The notes: generated from the letters alone by a model not told the origin. A DNA stretch of 64,000 nt from Heterocephalus glaber (GCF_000247695.1 NW_004624795.1:6216686-6280685), one strand, 5' to 3'; shown: positions 23,561 to 38,309, counted from the first letter of the stretch. Numbers and translations are program-made.

Positions 23561-23613
23561 AAAAACAATCGATCTCAAAAAGAAAAAATATAAAAATAAA
23601 AACAATCGATCTC
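23561..23613. repeat. 16-bp perfect direct repeat around an A-rich insert
   Basis: AAAAACAATCGATCTC occurs at 23561-23576 and again at 23598-23613, flanking 21 bp of almost pure A/T sequence. This resembles a target-site duplication around a tail-only retroinsertion. Confidence 0.6.
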
Positions 23614-23865
23614 TTGTACCTCCCAATTCCCAAAACCCCAAACAGACCTCCTCCCTGCCCGGCCCGGCCCTGCTCTTCCTCTACCTCCCCTCGCCTTCCT
23701 CTCCCCTCCCCCCTCTCCCCTCCCCCGCCCTGTCCAGCCCCACCCAGGTGTCCCGGCCCCGCCCTCGCCCCGGGAGAGGCCCACAGGTGGAGAGCGGTGG
23801 GAGGGGTCGCGGCCCGGCCTCCCCGCCGCCCTTCCCCGAGGAAGATCAGTAGACCCGGGGTCAGG

Positions 23866-27460
<3,595 letters not shown>

Positions 27461-28084
27461 CACCCGGAGCAAGCCAGGGACAGCTGGGACTCCCATACTG
27501 GCCCGTGACACCCTGCCATGGCTCTTCCTGCCTGGATTTAACTTATTGCTTTTCCTAGCCCTGTTCCTCCCAGCCCCGTTTTGTCCTGGGCAGGAATGGA
27601 GCAACTGTGTCTGTCCTTCCTCCAAGTTAAAGGCCGCTGGGGAAAAGGTCTGGCTGCTGGAGGCACCTGCAGTGGTATGGGCTACTTGGCGGAGTAGAGC
27701 GGCCCTTCACTGAGGTGTTCAGCTAGCCCTGGGATATTATGGGGGCTTTCTCTACCCATGGAGGACTGACCAGGCAGTTCTGAGCCACCGTCCAACTCTA
27801 CCTGAATGGAGAAACCCCGTTGTAACCTCCAGCACAAGTCTTCACTAAATCTTCACTGAGTGCTGCTGAGTCTGCCTCTGGTTGTGTGGGAGGTAAGGGC
27901 TGAGCTCAGGCTCTGCTGGTATGTGCGAAGTGGCACTGTGCCAAACTCACCCATGCTGACTGCTGTGAGAGGGTTGGCCACCTGCCCAGTGGGGACAGTC
28001 CATCTGTGTGCTAACACGCTAGAAATGGGCTGGAGTGGTGGTCTTGTGATACAGAGTTCAGACAACACACGACTGTTACACTAT
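27461..28084 (+). other. TMEM92: TMEM92 3' UTR and downstream unique DNA
   Basis: No repeat is recognised. I see no canonical AATAAA here; ACTAAA near 27844 is the best variant hexamer, so the polyadenylation site is unresolved. The true 3' end may be near 27630-27870. Confidence 0.4.
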
Positions 28085-28445
28085 GTGTAACAGTCCCTTT
28101 CCTGTCCCTGGGATAAAGCACCTGACACTTGCCACTTGAAGGAGGAAAGGTTTATTTCACAGTTTCAGTGGGTTCAGTCCATGGTCGGCCGCTCCAGGGC
28201 AGAAACTGCATGGTAGACAGGCCTGGCCGAGAGGAGCTTCTCACCTCATGGTGGTCAGGAAGTAGAGAAGGGAGGAGCCGGGAACAAGAAGGCTGTGCAT
28301 GCTTCCAGGTCACACCACAGCCACCTGCTTCTAACCAGAGCCACCCTCCCGACAGCAAGTCAGCTATGTACCCATCATCTGTGCTCCATGATCCAGTCCC
28401 CTTCCAGATACATGAACCTGGGGGACATTTAGATCTCCAGCCCCG
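28085..28445 (-). mobile_element. URR1-like rodent interspersed repeat
   Basis: cctgtccctgggataaagca, aggaaaggtttatttcacag and ggggacatttagatctcc match the landmark order of the copy at 8335. Confidence 0.45.
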
Positions 28446-28904
28446 CCTGGCTCATGGCCACTGCGGTCAGCACCACCTGCAGGAGTTAAACCCTCAGGAG
28501 GAACCTTGTCCTGGAGTAGGGAGATTCCTGGGGCTTAGGCCCCTGGGTCTCTGAGCTGGGGGCCTTGTCTGGGCCACAGAGAGGAAGAGTCCAGTGTCTG
28601 TGTCTCAGGCTCCAGCAGGACCTGATACAGATAGAACCAGAGGCTCCAGGAGGAGACTGAGCCATGAGTAGAAGTTTCCTGGTTTCCGAGTGGGTCAGAG
28701 GAGCAGAAGGGACGCATGTGGGGACTTGTGCCCGTGAGGTTGCCTGGCTGGCATTGCCCCCAAGGCAAGGACCCACTCTAATGGCTTTGAGGGCCTGACG
28801 TGGAAGGTGGCATAGGACCTCAGACTTCTCCCCTGCATGAGGAGGGGCTATCCTGAAGCAGCAGCATTAATTTTTTTCTTTCAACTATTTTTTTTTATTG
28901 GTAC
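28446..28904. other. Unique DNA, no gene seen
   Basis: No repeat or coding pattern is recognised until the T-rich head of the next SINE. Confidence 0.35.
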
Positions 28905-28986
28905 TTTCTTTTGGTACCGGGGATCAAACTCAGGACCTTGCGCTTGCAAGGCAGGCGGCAGCACCACTGAGCTAAATCCCCCGCAC
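28905..28986 (-). mobile_element. ID-like SINE
   Basis: ttggtaccggggatcaaact to gagctaaatcccccgca. Confidence 0.88.
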
Positions 28987-29136
28987 TTTTTTTTTTTATA
29001 TACAGAGTCTCACTATGTGGTTCAGGCTAGCCTTGAACTCACTGTGTAGCCCAGGCTGGACTCAAACTCATGGTGAACCTCCTGCCTCACCCTCCCAAGT
29101 GCTAGGATTACAGGCGTGTACTACCAAGCCCGGCAT
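28987..29136 (-). mobile_element. B1-like SINE
   Basis: tacagagtctcactatgtgg to ctaccaagcccggcat; full length with both blocks. Confidence 0.88.
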
Positions 29137-30007
29137 ATTGGTACATTTTAGATACTCACAATGATAACATTCGTCATAGGAAATTTGTATCCATACATGA
29201 TATATCTTGCTTCTTCTCTATTTCCCATTCCTCTCCCCTCCCTTCAACTCACCTTATTTACAAAAGCTTTGTTTCCATTTTTTCCTTCTATTTTCACTTT
29301 TTTTTTTCTTGTCTCTTCTTTCCTTTCCCCCTCCCTCCCCCTTTGTTCCCCTTCCCATTTGAACATTTTCTTCCCATTTCCCAGCATCCATTACACATCT
29401 CGGTCCTTATTTCCACTTTTGGTTTCTCACACCAGAGAAACAATGCAGTATTTAACACGTGTGTCTGATTTATTTCACTTAAGAGTATGGTCTCAAGGTC
29501 CATCCATTTAGCTCTAAATGTCACAAATTTATCCTTCGTTGTGGCAGAGTAGTACTCCCTTGTAAAAAAAAAAAAAAAAAACCCACTTCTTGTTTATCTA
29601 TTTCTTTATCCAGTTTATGGGCATTTAGGCTGTTTCCAGAATTTAGCTATTGCAAACTGTGCTGCTATAAACATGGATGTGCATATATTATTGTGGTAGG
29701 ATGCTTTTAATTCTTTCAGGAAGATACTGAGGAGGAGGATAGCTGAGTCAAATGGAACCTCTAGTCCAAGTTTCTTGAGGAATCTGCACACTGATTTCCA
29801 CAGTGGTTGCACCAGTCTACATGTTCATAACAGTGAGAAGGATTCCTTTTTTCCCTCCAGCCCCTCCAGCATGTTATTGGTTCCTTTCTTCATAATAGCC
29901 ATTCTTTCTGGAGTCCGGTGGAATCTCAGTATTTTAATATGCATTTCTCGAATGACCAGTGATGCTGAAATTTTTTTCATGTATTTATTTGCTGTTTCTA
30001 CTTCTCC

Positions 30008-30100
30008 TTTTTTTTTTTTTTTTTGGTACTGGGGATCGAACTTGGGACCTTGCGCTTGCAAGGCAGACGCCGGAACCACTGAGCTAAATCCCCAGCCCCA
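30008..30100 (-). mobile_element. ID-like SINE
   Basis: T16, ggtactggggatcgaacttg to ctaaatccccagcccca; flanked by tgtttctacttct copies (29992, 30100), an insertion into the L1. Confidence 0.9.
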
Positions 30101-30841
30101 TGTTTCTACTTCTTCATCTGAGAAATGTCTATTCCTGTCAGATGCCCATTTTTGGATTAGGTCTTTAAATTTGGGAGGTCTGATTTTTTTTGAGTTCTTT
30201 ATATATTCTAGATATTAGTCCTTTGTCTGAGGAACAGCTGGAAAAAATTTTTCCCATACTGTGGGCTGTTTCTTCACTCTGTTGGTGATTTCTTTTGCTG
30301 TGGAAAAGCTTTTTAATAAGATGAGATCCCAATTGGTGATTCTCTGTAATACTTCCTATGTGATCAGGGTTTTGTTCATAAAGTCTTTGCCTACACCAAT
30401 GCTTCAGGAGGTCTACCTAGCCTATTTCCAGAAAATTTAATGTTCCTGTTTTAATATTTAGATCTTTGATCCACCTCTATTTTAGTTTAGTGATGATGAA
30501 AGACATGGGTCTTGTTTCAGTCTTCAATATATGGAAAGCCATTTTTCAGCGCTATTTATTAAACAGGCTATCCTTCTTCTAGGGAAGGTTTTTTGAAGTT
30601 GTTTCTGCATCTTCTAATCTGTTTCATTGATCTTCAGGTCTGTTTTTTTTGCCAATACCATGCTGTTTTTATCACAGTAGCTTTGTAATATAATTTCAAG
30701 TCAGGGATTCTGATGCCCCATGCCTTGCCTTTGTTGCCAAGAATTGCTTTTGCTAGTCTAGGTCTCTTCTGGTTCCAAATGAATTTTAGGACTGTTTTCT
30801 CTAATTCTGTGAGATATGCTATTGGTTTTTATTTTTGGGGT

Positions 30842-30975
30842 TTTGTTTTGTTTTTTAGACAAGGTCTTGCTATGTCCCTCAGACTGGCCTTGAACTCACT
30901 ATGTTGCCCATGCGATCCTCTTTCCTCAGCCTCCGAGTGCTGGGATTATAGCCCTGTGCCACCATGCTCAGCTGT
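30842..30975 (-). mobile_element. B1-like SINE
   Basis: ttttagacaaggtcttgcta to gtgccaccatgctcagctg. Confidence 0.86.
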
Positions 30976-31131
30976 GCTATTGGTATTTTGATTGGGACTG
31001 CAATAAATCTGTATAACACTTTTGGAAGTGTGGCCATTTTCACTATATTGGTTCTGCCTATCCAAGAACAAGGGATATCTTCCCATTTCCTAATATCCTC
31101 TTTAATCTCCTTTTTCAGAGTACTGTAGTTT

Positions 31132-31693
31132 TCAATGTAAGGGTCTTTTACTTCCTTCATTAGATTGATTCCTAGGTTTTTTGTTTTTTGTTTTTGTTTT
31201 TTTGGATGTTATTGTGATAAGTGTTGTTTCCCTAATTTCTCTCTCAGTGAGTTTGTTATTTGTGTACAGGAAGGCTATTGATTTTTGAGTGTTGAGTTTG
31301 TATTCAGCTATGCTACTGAATTTGGTTATTAAATCTAGAAATCTTTTGATGGGAGTTTTTAGGGTCATCTATGTAGAAGATCATGTCATCCACAAATAAT
31401 GATAATTTAATTTCTTCCTTTACTATCCTTATTACTTGGATTTCTTTCTCTTGTCTAATTTCTCTGGCTAATGTTTCTAGAACTGTATTAAATAGGAGGG
31501 GTGATAGTGGACATCCTTGTCTTGTTCTTGATTTTAGAGTGAAAGCTTTCAGTTTTTGTCCATTTAGTATGATGGTGGCTGTTGGTTTGTCATAAATGGC
31601 TTTTATCAGAGTGAGATAAAGACCATCTGTTCCAATTTTCTGTTGGATTTTTATCATGCATGGGTGTTGGATTGTCAAATGCTTTTTCTGCAT
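31132..31693 (-). pseudogene. L1 ORF2 reverse-transcriptase fragment
   Basis: Two overlapping - frames (31313-31693 and 31132-31368) carry the RT core: [20 protein letters not shown], then [14 protein letters not shown], then fragments typical of the following RT region. The usual A of the xADD box is V here. The frames shift near 31340. Confidence 0.8.
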
Positions 31694-31810
31694 CTATTGA
31701 GATGAATCATATGGTTTTTGTCCTTGGCTCTGTTAATACGGTGTATTACATTTGTTAATTTTATTTAATCTTGCAAAGAAACAACTCTTTGTTTTTTGTT
31801 GTTGTGACTG

Positions 31811-31888
31811 TTTTTTCTCCCTGCTCATGGGGGTCGAACTCAGGACCTTGTGCTGAATCAGGACCACTGAGCTAAATCCTCAGCCCAA
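31811..31888 (-). mobile_element. ID-like SINE, internally deleted
   Basis: gggggtcgaactcaggacct to gctaaatcctcagccc; the aagaaacaactctttg / aagaaccaattctttg flanks look like an imperfect target duplication. Confidence 0.78.
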
Positions 31889-32903
31889 GAACCAATTCTT
31901 TGATTGATTGATTCTTTGTATTGTTTTCTTAGTCTCCATCGCATTAATTTCTTTTTTTAAAATGTCTGCTCTGATCTTTATAATTTCCTCCCTCATATGA
32001 GCCTTGAGCTTGAGTTGCTCTTCTTTTTCTAGAAGATTGAGGTTCAATATTAGGTTGTTTATTTGAGCTCATTCTGTTTTTCTGATATGGGAATTCACTG
32101 CTATAAATTTCCCTCATAGGACTGCTTTCATTGTGTCCCATAAGTTCCGGTATGTTGTATTGGTTTTATCATTTAATTGTAGAAACTGTCTAATTTCTTC
32201 TTTAATTTCATCTGGGACTCATTGGTTGTTCAGGAGGGTATTATTTAATTTCCATGTGTTTATAAAGTTCTTGTGGTTTCTTTTGCCATTGATTTCCAAT
32301 TTCAATGCATTATGGTCTGATAATATACATGGGACAATTTCACCTCCTTTGCATTTACTTAAGCATGTTCTATGAGCTAGTATGTGGTCTATTCTGGAGA
32401 ATTTCCGTGTGCAGCTGAGAAGAATGTGTATTCTGATGTTGTAGAGAGAAACCCCATGTAGACATCTACTAAGTCCATTTGTTCAAAAGCTTGGTTCAAT
32501 TTTGGTACTCATTTGTTGATTTTTCTGTCTAGTTGATCTGTCTGTTTGTCACAGTGGGGTATTGAGGTCCTCTATTACAACTGTATTAGTGCTTATTTGA
32601 TTTTCCATGTCTGTTAATATTTGTCTTATATAGCTGGATGTGCTAGTATTTGGTGCATATATATTTATGATTTTATCTCTTCTTGGATTGTTCCCTTTAC
32701 AAGGTTGTAGTGACCTTCTTTGCCTCTCTTAATCAGTCTTGGCATGAAATTCACTTTGTCTGCAAATAGACTACCCATGCTTTTTTTTTTTTTAACCCAT
32801 GGGTTTTTTTCAAGTTCCTGTCATATGGAGTATTGTTTTCCATCATTTGTCTTTCAGTTTATGAATTTCTTTTTTTAATTAAATGTGTTTCTTATATGCA
32901 GGA

Positions 32904-33006
32904 TATTTTTATTTTATTTTATTTTATTTTGGTACCAGGGATTGAACTTGGGACCTTACACTTGCTAGGCAGACACCAGAACCACTGAGCTAAATCCCTG
33001 GCCCCT
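32904..33006 (-). mobile_element. ID-like SINE with (ATTTT)n head
   Basis: An ATTTT array, then ggtaccagggattgaacttg to ctaaatccctggcccc; flanked by gcaggatattt / gcagggtatttt. Confidence 0.88.
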
Positions 33007-33030
33007 GCAGGGTATTTTCAGATCTTGCTT

Positions 33031-33127
33031 CTTCTTTTTTTTTTTTTTTTTTGGTACCAGGGGTCAAACTCAGGACCTTGCACTTGCGAGGCAGGCAGCA
33101 GCACCACTGAGCTAAATCTCCGGCCCT
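33031..33127 (-). mobile_element. ID-like SINE
   Basis: ggtaccaggggtcaaactca to ctaaatctccggccct; gatcttgcttctt flanks both sides (33020, 33129), a clean target-site duplication. Confidence 0.9.
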
Positions 33128-33399
33128 GGATCTTGCTTCTTGATCCATTCTGTCAGTCTGTTTCTTTTGATTGGTGAATTAAGACCATTTAATTGATGGT
33201 TATAACTGATATGTATTGATTTATCTTTGTCATGTTATTTTCCTGTCCCCCCCCCCCGCATTTAATCACTTTCCCTGCTTAGTGGACTCATTCTGTTAGA
33301 GTTTATGGAGTTATAGTCCTCACTATCTCTTTGTGGCATGTCCTTCAGAACATTTTGGATTCTGTTGTGGTGGTCATGAATTTCTTCAAGTTTTCTCTC

Positions 33400-33483
33400 C
33401 CCCGCCCCCGGTACCAGAAATTGAATTCAGAACCTTGTGCTTGCCAGGCAGGTGCAGTGTCACTGAGCTACATCCCCTGCTCT
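33400..33483 (-). mobile_element. ID-like SINE, variant core
   Basis: ggtaccagaaattgaattca to gagctacatcccctgctc. Confidence 0.82.
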
Positions 33484-33519
33484 CTTAAAGTGTTCTTTGT
33501 CATGGAAGTATCTTATTTC

Positions 33520-33849
33520 TTCATCAATTTTGAAAGATAGTTTTGCAGGGTACAGAAATCTGGGTTGGAGGTTGTTTTCTTTTAGGACTTGAAATACTTC
33601 ACTCCTAGCTCTCCTTGACTTGAGGATTTGTGTTGAGAAGTCTGCTGTGATTCTGATGGGCTTTCCTTTAGAGGTGATTTGTTTCTTTTCTCTAACACCT
33701 TTTAATATTCTGCTCTTGTGTTGAATTTCTGGAATCTTGACTATTTTATGCTTTGATGTAGATTTTTCTTCATCATGGCTAATCGGAGTTCTATATGCCT
33801 CAATTATCTGGTCAAATTCTTTTTCCATGCTTGGGAAGTTTTCTGCCAT
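33520..33849 (-). pseudogene. L1 ORF1 C-terminal fragment
   Basis: Begins MAENFPSMEKEFD and contains HKIVKIPEIQHKSRILKG and PAKLSFKIDEE, parallel to the fragment at 60325-60700. RNA-binding C-terminal domain of the L1 ORF1 protein. Confidence 0.82.
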
Positions 33850-33887
33850 TACTTCTGTGAACAGGTTTTGTTGTTGGTGCTGGTTTT

Positions 33888-34046
33888 TTATTTGTTTGTT
33901 TTTGTTTTTTAAGACAGGGTCTCACTATGTACTTCAGCTGGCTTTGAACTCACTATGTATGTAGCTCAGGCTGGCCTCAAACTCAAGGCGATCCTCCTGC
34001 CTCCCAAGTGCTGGGATTACAAGGTGTGTAACACCATGCCTGATTT
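33888..34046 (-). mobile_element. B1-like SINE
   Basis: ttttaagacagggtctcact to aacaccatgcctga; both blocks present. Confidence 0.86.
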
Positions 34047-34186
34047 GTGAGCAGGCTTTTTATGTCATTTGCACTATCTCTTGCTTTTTTATGGACTCCA
34101 GTCAATCTTGTTATTCATCTTTGCACCATCTAGCAGCTATTGCATTGATTTTTCATGGTTCCTTCCTATTTTTTAAGAAATCTTGG

Positions 34187-34272
34187 GCTGGGAATGTAGC
34201 TCAGCAGCACAGAGTCTGCCTGGCAAGTGCAAGGCCCTGAGTTCAATTCCCAATACCTAAAAAAAAAGAGAG
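34187..34272 (+). mobile_element. ID-like SINE
   Basis: gggctgggaatgtagctcag to ttcaattcccaatac with an A9 tail. This copy has the older agtctgcctggcaagtgc core. Confidence 0.83.
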
Positions 34273-34446
34273 AAATTCATGATCACTAACTGCAATCCTA
34301 TCTTCTATATCTGATATTCTGTCCTCACATTGCCTCATGGTGCTGCATGTACTTTCAATGGAAATTTGAATCTCCTGGATATTTGTTTGAATCTCTTTCA
34401 TGGATTCTATTTCTTTCCCATGTTGGATGTTCATGGATTCTATCAT
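34243..34446 (-). pseudogene. L1 ORF1 central (coiled-coil/RRM boundary) fragment
   Basis: Contains TMRQCEDRISDIEDRIAVSD preceded by a heptad-like coiled-coil segment. It is separated from the C-terminal fragment by a B1 and an ID insertion. Confidence 0.78.
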
Positions 34447-34854
34447 TTTCCTAAACTCCTCTATTTTTTTTTATCTGCACCTGCTCTAGAATCACTAATT
34501 ATGTCTCTCATTATGGTCACTATCTTTGTAGTTATCTGAGAAACTATTTCTGCTTTGCGTTTTCTAGAGTCTAATTCATCTGCTTTGTTACTTCCGCTGT
34601 TACCACTTCAGAGAGTCCAGGTGGGAGGCTTTTGAATTATTCCACTTCATTACTCTCTGGGTTTGTCTTTGGTGAGCTGAAAGTCTGGGGTTGCATCTTG
34701 CTTAAGAGTCTTCTTATTTTTCTAATTTTTTTTTTGTTTTGTTTAATTACTGGGGGTAAAGAGAGAAGGAAGAAATAAAAACAAGAACAAAACAGAACAA
34801 CAACAAAAACCTAAAAACAATGTTCACACTCATATAAAAACAAGAACAAACAAG

Positions 34855-34950
34855 GGCCGGGGATTTAGCTCAGTGGTTTTGCCACCCGCTGCGCAAGTAC
34901 AAGAACCCCAGTTCAATCCCTGGTACCAAAAAAAAAAAAAGAGAGAGAGA
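34855..34950 (+). mobile_element. ID-like SINE
   Basis: gggccggggatttagctcag to ccctggtacc, A13 then (GA)n; flanked by aaacaagaacaaacaa copies (34839, 34952). Confidence 0.9.
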
Positions 34951-35003
34951 AAACAAGAACAAACAATCCACAAAAACTAAAACAAAATGAAAAAGAAAAT
35001 AAG

Positions 35004-35105
35004 AGCCAGGCATGATGGCACATGGGAGCCCGAGGCAGGAGAATTGCCGTGAGGCCAGCCTGAACTACAAAGTGAGACGCTGTCTCAAAAAACAAAACAA
35101 AAAGA
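35004..35105 (+). mobile_element. B1-like SINE, internally deleted
   Basis: agccaggcatgatggcacat to acgctgtctcaaaaaaca; about 30 bp of the left half is missing. Confidence 0.83.
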
Positions 35106-35324
35106 AAATAAGAAAAAAAAAAGTCCACATCAGGGTGTGTCTCTGCTGTCACTGGTAGACAGAGTGGGCAGACAGAGCCCAGATCCATGTTGATTAATCC
35201 CAGCAAACCAGCTGTAGATTTACAGCAGAGTAGTGGATAATCCCAGCAAACTTGTCCTTTAGTTCCACTGAAGTTCATGCTGTTTTCTGGCTGTGAGGCT
35301 GGAACCCAATTTGTTCAGCCTGCA

Positions 35325-35420
35325 ACACCCTGTGCACCTCTTGCTGGCTTGAACTTGGCTCCCTGCCAGCTTGAACTTGGTTCCTTGACCTCCTGCTAAT
35401 TTGAACTTGGTTCTGCCTCA
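35325..35420. repeat. Short imperfect tandem repeat in L1 5' UTR
   Basis: Three copies of a ttgaacttggctcc / ttgaacttggttcc unit spaced about 30 bp. Confidence 0.6.
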
Positions 35421-35947
35421 CCCTGACACTGGGAGCTGCTAGATGAAGCTGGCCCACAGGTGCTCTGAGTTCTGATCTCAGCTGGCCCCTCTCCAAGATG
35501 GCAACTGATCAATTGCCCTCTCCTGGGGGACATCTGAACCCAAATACTCACCAGCCACTGCCGTCCTCTGCATCCACTGCTCTTCCACTAGTGTGTTTCT
35601 CTGGTTGCCAGCAGTCACCATGCTTCTGCAGGTTCAAACTCCCCCTCTCAAGTGAGTCAGGGCTCAGGGAGAAAGCACTGCTTTCCAGTGTTGAGGTCTC
35701 TCTTCGCTCTCCCTGTGGGCTTCAATTCTTGCTTCAGATCTTTGCTGGGTCCTAGGGACCCACTTTTCTCCTCTTCCTCACATTGCTGTATTCTAGCATC
35801 TGGGCACCAAATCTCAGAGTGTAGCATCATTTATTGTCCCCAAGAGAAAATAAGTGGCAGAAGAGTAGTCTCAGTTTGTAAATATATACTCCATCATTCC
35901 ACTTTTAATTTTACATACTTATGTTTTCTTTCAAAATATAGAGATAA

Positions 35948-36041
35948 GGGCCGGGGATTTAGCTCAGTGGTTCTGCTGCCTGCCTCAAAATCAGAAGGTC
36001 CTGAGTTCAATCCCTGGTACAAAAAAAAAAAAGAAAAGAAA
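35948..36041 (+). mobile_element. ID-like SINE
   Basis: gggccggggatttagctcag to tccctggtac; aatatagagataag flanks on both sides (35935, 36040) form the target-site duplication. Confidence 0.9.
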
Positions 36042-36161
36042 TATAGAGATAAGATCTAAATGGATATGAATCAAACAATGCTCATTACACAGAACAGTTT
36101 GGCACCAGGGAATGAGATGGGGGGCCCACTTGTAAGGGCAGCTTTTAAAATTTTTTTTTGA

Positions 36162-36253
36162 GGGCCGAGGATTTAGCTCAGTGGTTCTGTCGCCTGCCTT
36201 GAAAGCGCAAGGACCCGAGTTCAATCCCTGGTACCAAAAAAAAAAAAAAAAAA
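36162..36253 (+). mobile_element. ID-like SINE
   Basis: gggccgaggatttagctcag to ccctggtaccaaaaaaa. Confidence 0.88.
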
Positions 36254-36369
36254 TTTTTTTGAAACTGGCTCTCACGGTGTAGTCCAGGCTGGCCTTGAAC
36301 TCGCTTCGATTTTCCTGCCTCAGCCTCTTAAGCGCTGGGATTACAGGCATGTGCCATCATGCTCAGCTG
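36254..36369 (-). mobile_element. B1-like SINE
   Basis: ttgaaactggctctcacggt to gccatcatgctcagctgg; abuts the preceding + ID tail-to-tail. Confidence 0.84.
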
Positions 36370-36408
36370 GTAAGGGCCGCTTTTAATTTTTTGTGTTTTT
36401 TTGCTTTT

Positions 36409-36522
36409 TGTTTGTTTGTTATTTTATAGGCAGTCTCTCTGTATAGCCGAAGCTGGCCTTGAACTCCCTATGTGGCCCAAGATGGCCTCAAACTTGTGAT
36501 CTTCCTGTTTCAGCCTCCCAAG
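36409..36522 (-). mobile_element. B1-like SINE, diverged
   Basis: ataggcagtctctctgtata to tgtttcagcctcccaag. Confidence 0.75.
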
Positions 36523-36534
36523 CGGAGCTTTTGA

Positions 36535-36623
36535 TTTTTTTTTTTTTTAGTACTGGGGATCGAACTTGGATCCTTGCGCTTGCGAGGCAGGCTGTGGAAC
36601 CACTGAGCTAAATCCCCAGCCCT
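36535..36623 (-). mobile_element. ID-like SINE
   Basis: agtactggggatcgaacttg to ctaaatccccagccctt; ggagcttttgattt is repeated at both edges (36524, 36625). Confidence 0.9.
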
Positions 36624-37071
36624 TGGAGCTTTTGATTTTATGGGCTTTGCCATTTTTTTTTTCAATGAGTAAGTGTTGCTTTTGCCACTTTGAGAGATTT
36701 ATTTACTGGGATTTGCTTATACTAGCTTTAGAAGTTTATGAAGATTTATCTTGTGAACTTTGATGGATGGCAATTGGTCATTTTCAGCCCTATTGGGAAG
36801 GAAGAGGCTACAAGGACCTAGATATGTACAATGCACATGACATGTGTGTGGCGAAGGGGTTAGGCCAGTGATGGGCTCACGTGAGAAGCCAGGACACCTG
36901 CCAGACATGTGAGGAACATGTGAAGCTGTGGGCCAGGCCTGTGCAGGGCTTGGGATGGGCACTGGGTACCGACAGAACTGGAGAAACTGAGAGGTGCTGG
37001 CTGGCTGGGGGAGTGGGGGAGAGTTTCCCAGGGAGAGAGGTTGGTTAAGCAGTTCAAACCCAGTGGGTGTT
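36624..37071. other. Unique intergenic DNA, no gene seen
   Basis: No repeat or coding pattern is recognised. Confidence 0.35.
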
Positions 37072-37165
37072 GGGCGGGGGATTTAGCTCAGTGGTTCTGG
37101 CGCCTGCCTCAAAAGCCCAAGGTCCCGAGTTTGATCCCCAGTACCAAAAAAAAAAAAAAAAAAAG
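37072..37165 (+). mobile_element. ID-like SINE
   Basis: gggcgggggatttagctcag to ccccagtacc with an A20 tail. Confidence 0.9.
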
Positions 37166-37360
37166 ATGGAAGAGAGGACAGGAGGGAGGGAGGAAAAATG
37201 AGTACACAATGGAATGAGCCAATGAATGAGCTCTCCCCCTGGTGTTTGTAGCAAATGGCGCCGCCTCATGGGGCTGCAGATGGACCTCCTATCCCACGGG
37301 CTTCCCAAGTAATGGAGAGCACAGGAAAGACGAGGGGGGCTCCAGGGACAGGGGGGCGGG

Positions 37361-37460
37361 NNNNNNNNNNNNNNNNNNNNNNNNNNNNNNNNNNNNNNNN
37401 NNNNNNNNNNNNNNNNNNNNNNNNNNNNNNNNNNNNNNNNNNNNNNNNNNNNNNNNNNNN
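37361..37460. other. Assembly gap of 100 N
   Basis: Exactly 100 Ns between a G-rich left edge (ggggggcggg) and a C/T right edge; the true gap size is unknown. Confidence 0.99.
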
Positions 37461-38309
37461 TCTTCCCCTCCAGCTGGGATTCAGATTCAGAGCTCCAGCT
37501 TCCAACACTACTTCCTGTGGGGGCCACTTCCAGACCTCATTTTCTCTACTGGCATAGTAAAGAGGTGGGCTAGAACTCTCGGTCTCTGAGCTGGGGAGCG
37601 CTGAGAGGATCCCGGAAGACTGCTGAACTTCAAGAGCCTTTCCAGTCCCCGCTACACCCTGATAACATCACACACACCCTGGCTGTGACCTCCCCACTGC
37701 ACTGCTCTGCCACACCCACCCCAAGACCTCTGCACGCCCTCATCCACCTCCTTGAGCCTTTGTGACAATCACTGCCCCAAGCGCAGTGCCTCAGCCCTGT
37801 CCTCTGCCCCATTAGCCTCACCTGGTGAAGCTGCAGACCCAGGTTGGATCTGTTTGTCGAGAAGCAGCACAGCCCTGTGGCTGGACTCGAGTCTCCAGTG
37901 GGGCCTCCTCTGGCCACATCGCCAAGGCCCACATCAGCCACCGCAGTGGAAGCCACAGACCCATCCTCCAGCCTCACCTCTCACGGGCATCTCACCTGCT
38001 GGCCACTGTCCCTGATAAGCTTCCTGTCCAGCCTCTCTGCTGCTCTTGCCCTGGCTTCCTCCCAGTGCTGGCCTCTCCTTCATCCCTCCTCTCCACCACC
38101 TCTGAGCCATGGGTGACCCGGCTGTGTCTCTGACCCTTGCACTGATCTCCACTCGCACCCACTCGTGGCTGGCATCCAGTGCTGTGGCTTCACAGAGACC
38201 CCAAATCTCTACCTCAGGCCTCCTCATAGATTGACCCACCCAGCCCCCTCTTCCCCTCTCCCATCCAGTCCTTCCGGTGTCAGCCCTCTCCTCCCCACAT
38301 CCTGACTGG
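37461..38309. other. C/T-rich unique DNA, no gene seen
   Basis: Pyrimidine-rich + strand with many short open frames. It may contain old repeats that I cannot identify. Confidence 0.3.

Larger units (their letters stand above)
23040..23865 (+). promoter_or_regulatory. TMEM92: CpG-rich TMEM92 upstream/promoter region
   Basis: Dense CpG between 23075 and 23270, then GC boxes (ccccgccc type) and a 50-bp C/T tract at about 23675-23735. Two CAGGTG-type E-boxes lie at about 23744 and 23786. No TATA box precedes the ATG, which fits a TATA-less CpG promoter. The transcription start is not determined. Confidence 0.55.
29137..35830 (-). mobile_element. Near-full-length decayed LINE-1, antisense
   Basis: Read on the - strand, in order: a 5' UTR-like region (35830 to about 34550), ORF1 remains (about 34446-33500), ORF2 remains (about 33300-29950) and a 3' UTR whose complement is the C/T tract at 29217-29380. 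Recognisable ORF2 pieces include [12 protein letters not shown] and LSLFVDDM, the reverse-transcriptase catalytic box. ORF1 pieces include QCEDRISDIEDRIAVSD and KGKPIRITADFS. Stops, frameshifts and more than ten SINE insertions make it inactive. The 5' limit is approximate; I could not find target-site duplications. Confidence 0.85.
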
